From contig ML991855.1 of NCBI GenBank assembly GCA_010094025.1, positions 48,744 through 112,743 on the forward strand: a stretch of 64,000 bases of DNA, given 5' to 3'. A program made the translations under genes and the position numbers. Shown here piece after piece: positions 1 to 12,900 of this stretch. A model generated the notes under the pieces. It saw nothing but the letters and a program-made list of their open reading frames with translations, was not told the DNA's origin and ran no database searches. Origin of the DNA: Viridothelium virens (taxonomy: Eukaryota; Ascomycota; Dothideomycetes; Trypetheliales; Trypetheliaceae). Numbering within the stretch: position 1 is the first letter of the stretch; each line of letters starts with the position of its first letter.

Positions 1-1052
1 GAAGCAATATCTCGAATGCTGACGAACCTAGCGACTCAAAAGAAGCGCAATCGAGAAGAAAACCCGAGAGAGTGGTGATTAACGAGTCAAGACGTCCAGA
101 AGAATATATCAATAAGTACTCATTGCAAAGATCCGTTCTGCATAACTTGGCTTCTCGCCAATGGCCATGGTTGTGCTGTCAGTGCTCGGTCACTTATATG
201 GTCAGCATGTATTTGTGTCAACCCGGCCGAGTGCTCCGTCGCGGTGTAATATGGCTGACGTTCGCAGCTGAAATATGCGATACTTTGGTCCTACTTGCTT
301 CCTAATAGACACCGAGAAGCACAGCTGTAATGTTGTCGATCTTCACAAAAGCCATTTTATCCGAGACACCGCTCAATAATGACTGCGCTAAATCGCGATT
401 CGAATTTTTGAGCTTCCCCAATTGGTACTAGTGGAAATACGACCTAGCCACTTCCCCACACCTCGACACCTTTAACCCATTTCCACTTCGATACTACCTA
501 ACTCAGCACAAATTGCAGTAAGCCTTGTCTCAGCCATCGATTTGTTGGCTAGCCGAGACTAATGTCGGGCAATTGCTGCAAGATGATCACACTAAACCTT
601 GGGCATCAAAATGCCAAGTAAAAGAAAGCAGTTGGAAAGTATGAGCAGACTAACGACCAATGCTGAAGCTGTGGCCTGAGCAGAACCCGAGCAACCATTC
701 CAGCATCTCTGTCTGATGAGACAACGTCGAGGTCTATCTCGGACGTTTCCGACGAAGTATCTGTACGGTGATGCATGGTCACAGGAGAGCGAGACGCGAT
801 GCACAACGCGCTGCTTAGAGGTAATGTACGGCTGACCTCCGCGCCCTCCGTAATCATTCCCGCTCGAGATGCAGATGCATGGTGTGCGTCTTAGTCTGTC
901 CAATCGACGTCAGTCTGGAGCGAATCCAACAATTGCGAGGTAAAGACGTGTATCGATTTTTCATTCATACTTTGACCGACACAACTGCTGCCGTTTACAG
1001 TCGTCAAGCTTCTCTAAGACATCCGGCTCTCCAAGCATTACGACTTTCAATC
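1..1052. other. intergenic, no gene recognised
   Basis: No convincing coding sequence on either strand. The short open frames here lack family motifs and mostly lack an ATG. The last few hundred bases should contain the promoter of the transporter that starts at 1053, but I see no distinctive element. Confidence 0.5.
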
Positions 1053-3240
1053 ATGTCGAGTGAAAGCGAGCATGTTCGAGCGCTATCGAACTCAACCACA
1101 GTTACTGAGAGATCCGGATCACGTAAAGCTTTCACCGGCATGCATCAAGAAGAGCGAAGATATGAACAAAAAATGGAATTCGATCACCTCGGGCCAGTCA
1201 ACGATCCCCTTGTTTCTCGCGATCCCTTTCTCCTCAGAGAAGATGCTGCCCTCTTCTACGACTGTGCTTTGGAAGGCCAACCTGAAGAGCAAATAGCCGC
1301 GCTCAGACGCGTCGTCACGAAAGCGATGTTCATCCGGGGCGCGATCCTCGCACAGGATCCCAATGGCTTGGATCCACAGGGAGACTCAGACAGCTTTCGA
1401 CCGGCATCTTCTCTGCTCGAATCCGACTCATCTCTGGATGACGTCGAGTTCAAAGCTCTAGAATTGGAAAAGAAAGCACGCCTACGCGACCAGACCAAGC
1501 CGCTCAATCTCATCCTGCTGACTTGCTGCGTCGGCGCCATAGTCCAAGGTTGGACGCAAGCAAGCATGACTGGAGCGAATCTAAATTGGCCGTGTGAACT
1601 TCCTGGTAGTATCGGCGTCAGAACCGACGGAACCTGCAATACTCAAAGAAAGTGGATATTTAATGCCATTAATGCTGCGATCTATTTCTCCGCCTGTACA
1701 ATCGGAGTTTGGCTTTCGGACATACTAAACGACAAATTCTGGGGTCGACGTGGTGCACTGATAACCGCAGGGACCTGCACATTTGTGGCATCAGTGTGGT
1801 CGGGCTATTGTCGTACTTGGCCAGAGTTGCTGATTGCCCGCCTGCTCCTTGGTGTAGGGTATGGCGCGAAAGCCTCAGTTGTCACCATCTTTGAGGCTGA
1901 GGTTTCCCCGGGTGCCCGTCGTGGTCGCCTTTTGGTCTCATGGCAAGTCTTTACAGCTACAGGAATATTCCTCGGCGCTTCAGCCAACCTCATCTTCCTC
2001 AATAACTGGAGGCTGCAGATAGCCAGCAGTTTTATCCCATCAATTACCTTTGTCACTCTTGCTTGGGCTTGTTCCGAATCACCGCGCTGGCTGATCAAAA
2101 AGGAACGGTATAAAGAAGCCTTTCAAGTCCTCCGAGATCTCCGAGGTACCGAATTACAAGCCGCAAGGGATCTCTATTACATCTACGCTCAATTGAGGGT
2201 GGAAATGTCGATGTTCGCAGGGGAAACAAGTGCAAGACAAAGGCTCGTAAATTGGAGAGTCTATTGGACATATAGTCTTGAACTTGCTAGGTCAAGCTAC
2301 ATCTTGCGTGTCCGGCAATTATTCTCGATTGTCAGGAACAGAAGAGCCGCGCTTGCGAGCGCCGTTGTGATGGCATCCCAGTACGTGCAGCGCTCCCTCC
2401 AGCATACATATCCTGACGTCTATACAGGCAGCTGACAGGTATCAATATCTTCGCGTTCTTGGTGGCATCTTTCCTAACCGCCTCGGGTACGAGACCAATT
2501 ATCAGCTTGTGGTCTAGTTTCGCCTGGGCAGCGTGCAATGCAATTTTTTCCACCGTAGGCTATTGGTATATTGACACTAAGGGTCGCCGCTTTCTGCTGC
2601 TAGGCTCCCTCATTCTGATGATTCCTCTCATCATAGGTCAAGCCTTAAGCTTGACTATCTCAACCAACGGCAACAATGGCGGTGTCCACACAGGCATTGT
2701 CATACTATTCATCGTCCTCAATACAGCAGCTTACTCACCAGGTGCCGGCGTCGTCCCTTTCCTATACTCAAGTGAAGTGTTCCCCCTCATCAACCGTGAG
2801 GCCGGAATGTCTTGGAGCTGTTTCGTAAATTTCGTCCTTGGCTCCCTCGTCATTTTCTTCGTTCCGTTGTCCTGGACTTCGCCATCAGATGAATCAATAC
2901 ATTCTGGCCCTACCACGCTGCTCTTCATATTCACGTAAGTCAAATCATGTACCGTGCGATCATCTCAGCCCTATTGACAAAGTACAGAGGCCTTGATCTC
3001 CTAGCTGCGATACTCGTGTGGTTTCTGGTGCCGGAGACAAATCACCCAGAGAGAGCAGCACTTGAGGAGATGAACTATTTGTTCTCGATTCCGACCTCGG
3101 CCGTTGTTAAGTATCATTCGTTGAAAGCAAAAGATCTACCGAATTCCATGCGGCCGGATGCTGAAATTGTCCAAGAAAAGCTTCCTACAACTCTCAAAAT
3201 GTGGTGGGATTTCTCTCGAAGCGGACAGAACGCTGTTTAA
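1053..3240 (+). CDS. MFS polyol/sugar transporter (myo-inositol transporter type)
   Basis: Proton-coupled sugar or polyol importer of the plasma membrane. Model: join(1053..2380, 2428..2934, 2988..3240), 695 aa. Introns of 47 and 53 nt are supported by frame changes; the first restores QLTGINIF and the second joins LFIFT to GLDLLAAILVWF. The start is the first ATG in frame after upstream non-coding sequence; an upstream in-frame GTG codon exists but is not used. About 150 cytosolic residues precede the membrane core. Family motifs visible are FWGRRG between helices 2 and 3, SESPRWL after helix 6, and VPETNHPERAALEEMNYLF after helix 12. The long N-terminal tail and the ALEEMNYLF ending fit fungal myo-inositol/polyol carriers better than hexose carriers, but the substrate is inference. 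It converges on the kinase gene, with a MITE between them. No break was seen. Confidence 0.85.
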
Positions 3241-3417
3241 GACAGATCTCAGAATTCGCAAACTTCTCTTCTCTATACCGCTCAGATCTAGAAATGCGAA
3301 TAAAAGTAACAGTTGTGTGGCTTCATGTGGCGACGGTTCTACTGTTTCGGTCCTTGGGCACCTTGTATGCTTCGTCGACGACGGAGTACATGAGACCTCG
3401 TGCGTCGTGGAAGAATA

Positions 3418-3598
3418 CCTTACGGCGGCTGGTGGGTTCCCCAATAGGTAATCAATCCAATGTTATTTCGAATTCACTGTTAAGACCTTATTGGTCCATG
3501 TTAACACCGCCTTAATATGGGCCAACATGGTCATAACAGTTAAACTGAGGTAACATTGTATTGATTACCTGTTGGGGAACCCCCCAGCCGCTGCAAGG
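3418..3598. mobile_element. MITE copy 1, palindromic, TA target duplication
   Basis: Non-coding element of 181 bp whose ends are near-perfect inverted repeats: CCTTACGGCGGCTGG on the left and the inverse of CCTTGCAGCGGCTGG on the right, continuing inward through GGTTCCCCAA.AGGTAATCAAT to an almost complete fold-back. It is flanked by TA on both sides (3416-3417 and 3599-3600), which points to a Tc1/mariner-type transposase acting in trans. It lies 177 bp past the transporter stop and 14 bp from the kinase stop, so it probably forms part of the kinase 3' UTR. Copies 2 and 3 are at 29780 and 35523. Confidence 0.85.
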
Positions 3599-3612
3599 TA
3601 GATATCCCTGTA

Positions 3613-6153
3613 TTACTTCTTTTTGGGTAGCTTTTGGTACCGTTTAAGCATCCATTTAATGTCCTTGCTGATCTCTCTTCGATCCGCCTGGTCCGGGTCA
3701 ATCTTGCAGTCATATTTGAGCAAGTATTCTAGAGCCATCACTTTTTCTCCCTCGATTGCGATTGTCGATGGTAGCGTACGGCGGTTATCCCTACTATTGA
3801 CGTTTGCGCCGTGCTCGATAAGCAGCCTTATTGCTTTGCTCTTTCCGGCTCTCACGGCCTCATGCAATGGCGTACGCCCGCCGATGCCAGCCGCGTTAAC
3901 TTCAATGTGCCTGCCATTGACTCGGGCATGAGATAGAATCATTTCAAGCATGTCTTCACCTCCATGTTTCTTCGGAATTTGATGGAGCAAGGTCTGTCCC
4001 AGCTTGTCTTGTATATCCAGTCGGGCTTTGCCGAGTAAGAGTTTGACGACTTTGAAGTCCCCCATGTCGGCAGCAACCATTATGGGTGTTTGGCCGTTCT
4101 CATTCCGTTCGTCGACGTCGCCATCAAAGTCAATTAATCGTGCGAGGCCGCGCATGTCTGGAGGAGTTTGCTGAATCATGGGAAAGAGACTTTCTCTTTT
4201 GGGCGACGTCGTCATTGCTTTGTCCAACCCACCTGGACTGATTAATTCTGTTATAGATCGTCGTCCAGTTGAGCTGAATTCCGAAGAGCCTTGTGACGTG
4301 GGAAGCGATGGTGGTGACCTTTGACTGTCTCCAAGGCCTGAACTGTTTGTCTGTGAATTCTGTGTCGGCAAAATAGCGATTTTTCCATTGATATCGTATG
4401 ATACATCTCGCCATTCTGACTTTCCATGAGATGGTATTCTTTCAGGCGTTGGTGGGTCCAAGGGATGGACGGTCGATATACTCTCAAGAGATCGCTGAGA
4501 ACTAGGGGATGCAATAGACCCCTGCCTAGACACTTCAAGGACGCTTCGGGCTTCGATCCAGAGATCTCGTGCGTATGGGCGTGGTGTCTCTCGCCAAAGC
4601 ATTTTCAATATCAATGGAATTAGTCTGTCCGTCACTGGATCGCTTATTCTCCGGTATTCAATCAAGTCTTTCAGTGTTTTATCCACCAATCCGAGAAGTT
4701 TTAAGCCATCATGAAAGCATCCTAGACCTTGCAATGTCGAGTTCATTTTCGCTCTTCGGTTCCTGAAGTCCTCAAGGCCAAGCCGACCCGTAATAATCCA
4801 GACAGCAGCTTCTGCCAAGATGCAGCCAAGAGACCAAACGTCGGCTTTTTCAGATACCACGCGATCACAGCGGCCAGTGATACTGTCAGCTCTATATGCT
4901 TCAGGAGCACCTTTTGAAAGTTAGAATCAACCAGTGCTATCAGAGAAATCGGGATGCTGACTGTAGATACGCGCCCCGCTGTTATCAAGGGCCATATGAG
5001 ACTCTTGTTCGTAATCGATCAAATGGCTTAATCCAAGATCGGCCAATTTGAACATGCACTGATAAGGTGATTGACCTTCGCTCAATTGGCAGAGAATATT
5101 CGTAGGCCTGATGTCCTGATGCCACCTACATTCATTGAGTTGGTGTTTTCATGTATGTTACTGACCTACCCATTTTTTGTTATATTGATGCCTCCTTCAC
5201 AGTAAGTGACTGCATGTAACCCTTGCAATGCTCTTGTGAGAATGAGAAGGCTCTCCCAAAACAAAAAGATGTCTTCAGTCTTCATTGGTGGAGGAAGCGT
5301 CGTCATATATTCTTCCAGGGTATCATGGTTGGCATACTCTAAAATCACGTTGAATGCTTCTCTGTGTTCGAAACTGCCATAGAATCCAATGATGCCACTC
5401 TCAGTTCGTCCGTCAAAGCTCCTACGAACTGCTTCATATGCCAGTATCTCTTTTCTATAAAGCTTGCACGCTTTTCGGCGAAACGTCTTTAAGACAAATA
5501 CATCTTTCTCCTCACCGTGATGCTGAAACTTCACTTAACATAAGAAGAGATGGGGACGAGTACAAACGAACCATGTTATTCCGATGTAAATGATTGTAAT
5601 CGGGGTGAATCCGGATCTTATACGTATCGGCACTCCTTCCGCTTGCAATCCTTTCTTTAAAAATTATTGGTAGCACAATCTGAGTATTCCACTTGCATCT
5701 CGGCGTGTATCTGACTTCTGGAGCACAGAACATCCATTGGCACTTGTTGAACGAAGTCCAAAAGAAGCGGTCGTCTTCTGTCACGACGGGAAAGTCATGA
5801 GGTTTGACTTCAAAAGGGAGCTTGTTATCATTGAGAGACGGGAAGTTCAGAAAATATTGAATCCAAGCTTCTCTCCTTATTCGTAGAAGTATTGCAAATA
5901 TCTTGAGGTAACCATCTCGAATAAGTCTGGGCTCGACAAATCTTATTCCAATATCTTCTGAAAGGGCCGAGAGTATCTCTTCCAAATGTCTATCAAAATA
6001 TTCTTTTAGCTGATTTTTTGGTACAAAGAAATCTAGCTCGTCGCTCTTTTCAAAATTCGAGTTGGGACACCAGACATCTTTCCTGGGCCTCTCAGGATCT
6101 GTGTGGCGGCGAAAGTCTTCAATGACAATGTTTTCCGATTCCGTAGGTGCCAT
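3613..6153 (-). CDS. protein kinase with C-terminal ankyrin repeats
   Basis: Serine/threonine kinase-like protein followed by ankyrin repeats, a fungal-specific architecture. Model: complement(join(3613..4910, 4962..5125, 5170..5522, 5572..6153)), 798 aa. Introns of 51, 44 and 49 nt all restore frame. Residues 1-190 are a fungal N-terminal region. Then come the catalytic lysine in FVLKTF (about K206), the catalytic loop HQDIRPTNIL (D316, with arginine in place of the usual lysine two residues later), DLG in place of DFG (D341), APE (368-370) and VWSLGCILAE. A serine-rich linker of about 200 residues precedes three to four ankyrin repeats (about 613-770, for example GQTPIMVAADMGDFKVVKLL and TPLHEAVRAGKSKAIRLL) and a lysine-rich end. 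The glycine loop is poor. HQD instead of HRD is common in this fungal family, so activity is likely but unproven. Substrate unknown. Confidence 0.8.
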
Positions 6154-7480
6154 ATCGTAACAATTGCGAATGCAGATCTTCCAGGGTCCGTTGCTCCTCG
6201 CGGCGACGTTTAAACACTACAATGAGTGGTTTCTAATCATAGGACGGCCAGCCACTTAGTAACTGGTGGCCGCTCCGAATTCTACGGTGGTAGGCATGGA
6301 AACCTTGTCGAAAGCTCTGGAAGGCGAGGCGAGCTGCAAACCGGTGGGTGACGCGGGGCTGATTGAGACCCTCAGCACATATTACCGCCCCTAAGCAGCC
6401 AAGCACGGCTGAAAGGACTCAGGTCATGCGGGGCGACCGCTAATACGAGAGGTACATACCACGACTGCAGAGATCGTCATATGTAGTTGGATCTGGGTCT
6501 TACCCTGGTATATGCCGACGCGGTATGCAGCCGACCCAGCCTAATCCATATTTCTTTTGCTGCGTGTACCGCGCGTGTGGGGGTTCAATTGAGTCGATCT
6601 TACAGAGTGCCATCCTCACGCTATTCCTTTCTCAAACTTTTTCTTTGTCTGCAGAGAATTCTGGCCAGACAGAGGGCGTACGGTAGACTCAAGTCGCGTA
6701 AGTCGCGTAAGTTGCGGATTTGTATTGAAACGACAGAGTGAATGGATCCACTTTCGATATCGCCAATCTCCGTCCAGTTCGCCGCCCTAGTCGGACCTAC
6801 CATTCGAATCGAGCTCGTGCATCTCGCGCAGGCGGACTAGGGTCCCGTGCTCAAGCCGTCTTGGGTGCAGCGCGAGCGTAGCACAAGACTAGTCACCACA
6901 GCGGTGGCAGCCCCGGGAGTAGTGGGAGTGGCGGGATTGGTAGGAGCGCCAGGGGCTTAGTGTGGCTTACTAATCACATAGGTTTTACCTTAGAGGATAT
7001 AAGGTACCTACTCCATATAGAGTAAGACATGATCGGCTTCGACTTTTCCAACTTCAAAAGTGATTTTGCATTTGATGTGTGAGAAGGCAATTTACCTTTC
7101 TATTAGCAATCCTATTCACGTGATTACGAGTGAGGTTCGTGAAGTTGTTCATGTATATAGATGTCCTCACCTCCATAGCTTAATCTACAAGCTTTCACCA
7201 CCCATTCAGTTTTTTGTTACAACATCAAAAAGGCTTTCTAGGAAATTTTAGGCGAGTTCTCCATGAGCAAATGTCCATTCGAGTTTTAGTGACAGAAACC
7301 CACTATCCCTACAGACATGGCAGCGAATTTCGTTGATTTTGGAAGTTACAGATCCAAAATTTGGACGAGCGTGACCGCACCTCTGTTGAGGGAAGTTGCC
7401 TCTGAGGACCTTGCGGAAGGATCAGACGGAATGTAGTTCCATGGGTGGTTATTACCTTATTTGTACTAACGTAGCTTTAG
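6154..7480. other. intergenic, no gene recognised
   Basis: About 1.3 kb without a supportable gene. The frames at 6487-6741 and 7060-7251 have no family motif. The 5' part must hold the kinase promoter. Confidence 0.5.
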
Positions 7481-8216
7481 CTAGATTTTTGCTCTTGCTC
7501 TCAGGCTTAGGTAAGTCCCGCCAACCCGTAGAGCGAGGATACCGGTTTGTATGCATGGCTCGGCTCCTGTAGCATCGATGACCGTATCAGCTCCAACTAC
7601 GAGTCCAGTCTCTTCAATCAGTCGCTTGGCGGCGTCCTCTGGAGATTCCTTTCGAGCTACGTAAGAATGCGTCGCTGCGAATTTCTTGGCAAATTGTACA
7701 CGTTCTTCGATGATGTCGACGGTTACGACTTTGGAGGCACCGAATACCCGGGAGATGGCGCAGCAGAGAGACCCAACAGGTCCAGCACCAAAGACAACGA
7801 CCTTCTCTCCGGGCTTAATATTGGCTTGCCTAGTCATGTGGACGGCTACCGCTGTCGGCTAAGTTGCGTTAGATCCAGGCATTCCTTCGAATTTCAATTC
7901 AAGAGTAGTATACCTCAACTAATGCGCCCTCTTCGAGAGACACGTGGTCTGGTAGTTTGAGGCAGAAGTCTTGCGGTATTAAGTAGTACCTTGCGAGAGT
8001 TCCATGGAAAGGCGGTGTTGCTGTGAACATTGTATCAGGGCAGAGATTGTACTTTCCTTCCTTGCATCGTATACATTGACGACAGGGTTTGCCGGGTTCC
8101 AAGGCGACGCGGTCTCCAGGCTTGACCATATCGACTTTTGACCCGGTACTGTGGACGACTCCCGCAGATTCGTGAACCAGCGTGATGGCTGAGATGAGCT
8201 TGAAGGGGCCAATGGC
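7481..8216 (-). pseudogene. truncated polyol (sorbitol/xylitol-type) dehydrogenase relic
   Basis: Two coding blocks, complement(join(7481..7858, 7914..8216)), separated by a good 55 nt intron, give about 210 residues of a zinc-dependent medium-chain dehydrogenase of the sorbitol/xylitol dehydrogenase group. Visible are HESAGVV (the HE of the catalytic zinc site), the four-cysteine structural zinc lobe C..C..C.......C in PCRQCIRCKEGKYNLCPD, EPTAVAVH at the domain hinge, and the Rossmann motif VVFGAGPVG. The first 60 or so residues with the catalytic cysteine are missing; upstream the frame runs into a glycine-coding low-complexity tract. The C-terminus stops at RVGGTYL, about 80-100 residues short of the usual length near 360. 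It is therefore almost certainly non-functional as an enzyme, although the frame is still open. Confidence 0.75.
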
Positions 8217-8219
8217 GGG

Positions 8220-8520
8220 CTTTTTCTCCCCGGGGCGCCCTCCCCCACCGTCATCGCCGCCGCCGCCACTGCCGCTACCGCCGCCATTACGGCACCCGCC
8301 GCCCCTGCCGCCATCACCGCCCCCGCCGCCACCGCCAACCCCCCAGTGTTCCTGGCTGGTGGCGGCTTCTCCTTCCCCCCCGTTCCCCCCGTCCACGGCT
8401 CCCCTGATCTCATGAACGTGGATGGGGGGCAGGAGGGGGAGGAGAGAAGGGCAAGGGAGGAGGATGAGAGGAGGGGGAGGGAGACGGAAGGGGTGTCTGT
8501 TCCTTCTCCCCCTCAAAAAA
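8220..8520. repeat. GC-rich low-complexity tract (GGN/CCN)
   Basis: A strongly strand-asymmetric block: CCG/CCN units on the + strand between about 8232 and 8345, reading as polyglycine on the minus strand, followed by G/A-rich sequence to 8510 and an A9 run. It stays in frame with the dehydrogenase relic on the minus strand, producing an open glycine-rich leader that has no ATG I can support. It may come from slippage expansion or mark a rearrangement breakpoint. Confidence 0.7.
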
Positions 8521-9976
8521 AAATAGTATTTGCTTAATTTTGCTGTAAAATAACTTGTTCTTAATCAATGAAATGCCAAGTCAGACGTCATCAAGACGAA
8601 ACAAAAAGTCCGAGTTTCATCAACGAGACGATCACGAAAAGCTTCCGGCCAAGTTGGGTGTATGAAACCATAGAACAGGAGCTAATAAAGGCTAATACCA
8701 TACAGGCTGTGAATCCAGGGCGTTGGAAAAGATGGTTTTGGAGTTTAACGTGGTGTGTAGTGAGGAGTTATTCGACCTGTTAGAGCTTGACGGGAAGGAG
8801 ACAACTGAACTGAAGCCGAACAAGTCAAATCGGACGAATTCGATATAGACCCTACCGTTTTATGGATATCCGCTAGAGGCGCATCTAACCTTTACTGATG
8901 GTAGGGTCAGGGGCAACACGCGTGCACAGGTTTTCGGGACGAACGTTGCCCCTATCCCTGGACTATGGGCAACGGAAGAGCTAACTGTGTGATCTATAAT
9001 GGTATGTTAGCGTGGTCTCAAAAAGGGACAAAGAGGCAAGTCGAAATAGGCTCATGCAGTGCTAGATTTACCCTTTGCAACCTCGGTATTGAGAGGCCCA
9101 ACTTTTGGTCGATAGCTGGAGCTAGAATGGCAGGCAAATTCAATAAGAGCTGCTATCGCACCGCCCCTGGAGAACAGATCCTTCACCTCAATCAACCGGG
9201 AAAAGATTCTCTTCACAGTATCCAAATGCGTCTTTCAAAGTTATTGCAAGCCACTGCCACTGCGTCTTGCAAGGATCTCCTCCTGATGAGACGCTGAGAT
9301 CGACTCAATGGCGAAGCGATGCCTGCATCATTGATAATCTAGATGCGCGTACCCAATTTCAAGGCTGCGCATCGCAGCGTAGCCTTGCCGCTTCGGCCCA
9401 TCGACTGGATCGGAGCTGATGCAATTAATTCTCTGACCCGCATTAGTCTCCTGCAAATGCCCGCATTCGGCTAGAATTGATCCAGCCAGGAGGCTCTGCA
9501 TTATCTAGGTACGATGGAGGCTATTCCTATAGCGAATCAGATTTTCGAGAATATGTCACCAAATTGCTGGGCCGTCTTGGTATGCTGCTGGGGGGTACTT
9601 CACTTGGTAGATGAGTCGTTGTGCAACAAAGTGGTCGAGCTGAATCCTCGGCGTTGCGGAGCCTCAAGGCTGCCTTTTGCTCACTGTTAGCAAGGCTTCA
9701 AAGGTATTCTAATAAAGATTTTCTAGCACTTGAGTAGAGGCACGCCTACCATAATATCCGTCTGCGTCAACTAGACAGCCAATCTGTAGCTACTGTGTAT
9801 GACGGTCCAGATCATTGCCATAAGTATGCAAATAAGCTATCAACAAATTTAAGGGCGACGAGGTCGGAGGAATCAAGCCTTTGAATGCCCAAGAAACGAT
9901 GCTGTGCGGCATAGCATTGCGGGTGCTGCAACTAGAAACTGTGATAAACATTTGGCTAGCCTAACGGTAGTCTCTT
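8521..9976. other. intergenic, short inverted repeats only
   Basis: No gene recognised. Two nested short inverted repeats are present: GACCCTACC at 8848-8856 against 8900-8908, and a 15 bp arm at 8903-8917 against 8945-8959 with two mismatches. The open frame at 8965-9297 has an ATG but no family motif and is probably chance. Confidence 0.4.
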
Positions 9977-12900
9977 CTATTTGTCTAAAGCCTGAGCTTG
10001 GCACTGTCGAACTCATCAGTGACTTGTCGGGACAATTTCTCATGCATCTGAAGGGGACTTACCATCTGGAAATACACCCCCTTTTCCCGCACTAGCTCTG
10101 CATGATTGCCCTTCTCCACAATCTTCCCGCCAGGGCCGAGCACGAAAATGACATCCGCCTTCTGGATCGTCGCCAGTCGATGTGCAACCGCCAGTATTGT
10201 CCGTTTGCCTTCACCAGCCGCATGTTCGATCGCAGCTTGGACTTGTTTCTCGGACTCGGAATCCAGGCTGGACGTTGCCTCGTCGAGCAGAAGAAGGCGC
10301 GGCTTCCGCAACAGAGCGCGAGCCACGGAGATGCGCTGTTTCTGCCCTCCGGAGAGCGAAACCCCCTTGGGTCCCAGACGCGTGTTGTACCCATCTGGCA
10401 ACGATATAATGAAGTCGTGAATGTACGCTTCTCGGCATGCTTCACGGACCTCATCCTCGTCTACCTCTTGCTCGCCTACCGACAGTGTGATGTTATCCCT
10501 GATGGTACCCTCATAGAGCGTTGGCTCTTGCGCCACAAGTGCAAGATGGCTACGGTACCCAGCCATATCCAATTCTGCAATGTCGAAGTTATCGCATAGT
10601 ATGCTGCCGCTATCAAGTGTGTAGAAGCGCTCGATCAAGCTGACGATTGTAGACTTACCACAGCCAGAGGGGCCTACAAGGGCAGCAAACTGGCCTGGAG
10701 TGATCTCTAGATTTAGGCCCCTTAGTACAGGTCCGGCCTCGGACCTAGTCGGGTAAGTGAACCAAACGTCTTTGCATTCAATGGCAATGCCGGCGGGAGT
10801 CGTAGGAAGAGTGCTTAGGGAGAGAGGCCCGGCTGTGCGAATCTCTCGGGTGCTCAGAATTCGATTACTGGCAGACGCAGCATTTGCCATATTAGGCGCG
10901 AATGCGAACCAGGCAGCTGCAGCTTGGGCGGACTGAATGGATGCTTGGTATACGACAAAGAATGCAATGACACCAAATCCGCCTTCGGCGATGAGTTTAG
11001 TGCCATACCTCAGATATACGTCAGCTTCTGTGTTCATCAGACTAGTGTAAATACTTACCAGAAGACCAACGCATTGCAACCCAGATCAATACTATCAGAT
11101 AGTGCAAAGACAACGCCACCCCAAGTGGATTTTTTTGTGTTGGCATTGACATGCTGATCCAGCAGCACCCGATATTTATTGCATATTGTATGTTCCATTG
11201 TCAGGGCCGTCACAGTACGGAACGCACCAGCAGCTTCTGTGGCGAACTGGGCACTATACTTAAACACCTTCGCGTTCATTTTTTCGGAGTCAATTTCAAG
11301 CTTGTATCGGCAAGCGCCAGAGATTAGAATGACGGGCATAACCGCGAGACAGCCCACCAATGCCAGTTTCCAGCCGAAAATGAATGATATGATAATGGAG
11401 CCAAGGATATTGGTAATTGAAATGAGGATGATGGCCATCTCGGCGCCCATAAGCTGCTGCATTGATTGGGGGTCTATAGCGACCATAGAAGTCAAGGTAC
11501 CCGGAGAATTCCCATCTTCATCGAAGAAACGGATAGGCCTGTTCACAAGGTTACTCAAGTACTCTTGGCGGTAGTGTCCAGAAATGATCTAACTTCATCA
11601 GCAGCATTTCCCAGAACGAAAAAGAATGGATCACTCACCCCAGAAAGCTGCACTGCACCCGTCGTAAGACTAAAGTATGCTATCAGCGATACAATAGCGA
11701 GCACAAAGAACATCAACGACCAGAAGTTGCCCTGATGTATAAGTTCTGCTCTCGGCAACGCAAAGACGTTGATCATCTGTGCGAAGATCCATGCCATGAG
11801 TGGATATGTCGCTATCATGACAGCATTAGCCTCAAGGACGATGACCCTGGATATGGGGCTAAATATGAACTTACCACCGCAAATGCACGCAGAAGTGAGT
11901 ACGACAGCATAGAGTGGCACTCTATGCCTTTGTTCCCAAACCAAAAATCCAAAACTACCAATGAAGCCTCTCTCTCTGTACGCGGGTTCTTGCCCTTCCA
12001 GCTTTTTGAGATCTTTCGATAAGTCACCTTGAGTCTTTGCCCACCGAAGTACCCCAGCAGATGAGCTTTTCTCGTCGACACCAGTCATCTCGACGTCATC
12101 AACCCGATTGTCGTCCCCCAACATGAGCTGTTGGGCTCGAACAAGGGAATGATAAAATCCATCCTTCATCGCTACGAGGCTGTCATGGGGGCCCTCTTCA
12201 ATCATCTTCCCGCCTCTAAGAACTACTATCTTGTCGGCTTTCTTGATTGTAGACAATCGATGAGCGATGACAATAGTCGTGCGATTCTTTGATACGACTT
12301 CTAACGCTCTCTGTACGATCTTTTCACTATGAACATCGAGTGCACTTGTCGCTTCGTCGAGAATCAAGATCGACGGGTTCTTGACGATGCTGCGAGCGAT
12401 AGCAATCCGCTGACGCTGGCCACCGCTCAACTTGAGACCACTTCCACCCACGACCGTATCGTATCCCTGGATATCGTCAGTAATTCATGAATTAGATCTG
12501 GGAGAGACTCAATTCGGAAGAGGCATTATCAAAGGATTTTGACGAACCTCAGGCATAGCGCTGATAAATTCGTGGGCATGCGATTGCCGGCAAGCCTCTT
12601 CTACCATATTTCTTTTGGTGGCCTCGTCTGCTTCAAACCACTTTGTGCCACAAAGGCCGAACATGACATTCTTGAAGATTGTGTCGTTAAATAAGAAAGG
12701 CTCCTGCTCTACGAAGCCGATCTGGGCGCGCCACCATTGCAAGTCAATGTCCTGCAGATTATGCGGCCCAATCTTAATAGACCCAGAAGCGGCAGCTTCC
12801 TTTATAGCAATGACATTGTCTTCATTATCTGCTGTGCTGTCTGATGGGCTGTCTTTTTCGCTTCTTTCGGAACATGTTGGATCGAAGGTATCAGGCAACA

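Noticed and set aside
592-903. Two overlapping minus-strand frames upstream of the transporter
   Set aside because: No family motif, no conserved composition, and overlap of each other in different frames; most likely chance.
8848-8959. Short nested inverted repeats as a second transposon family
   Set aside because: Arms are only 9 and 15 bp, with no matching target duplication and no second copy seen.
8965-9297. 110-residue ATG frame
   Set aside because: No recognisable domain and no splice partner; the surrounding 1.4 kb looks non-coding.
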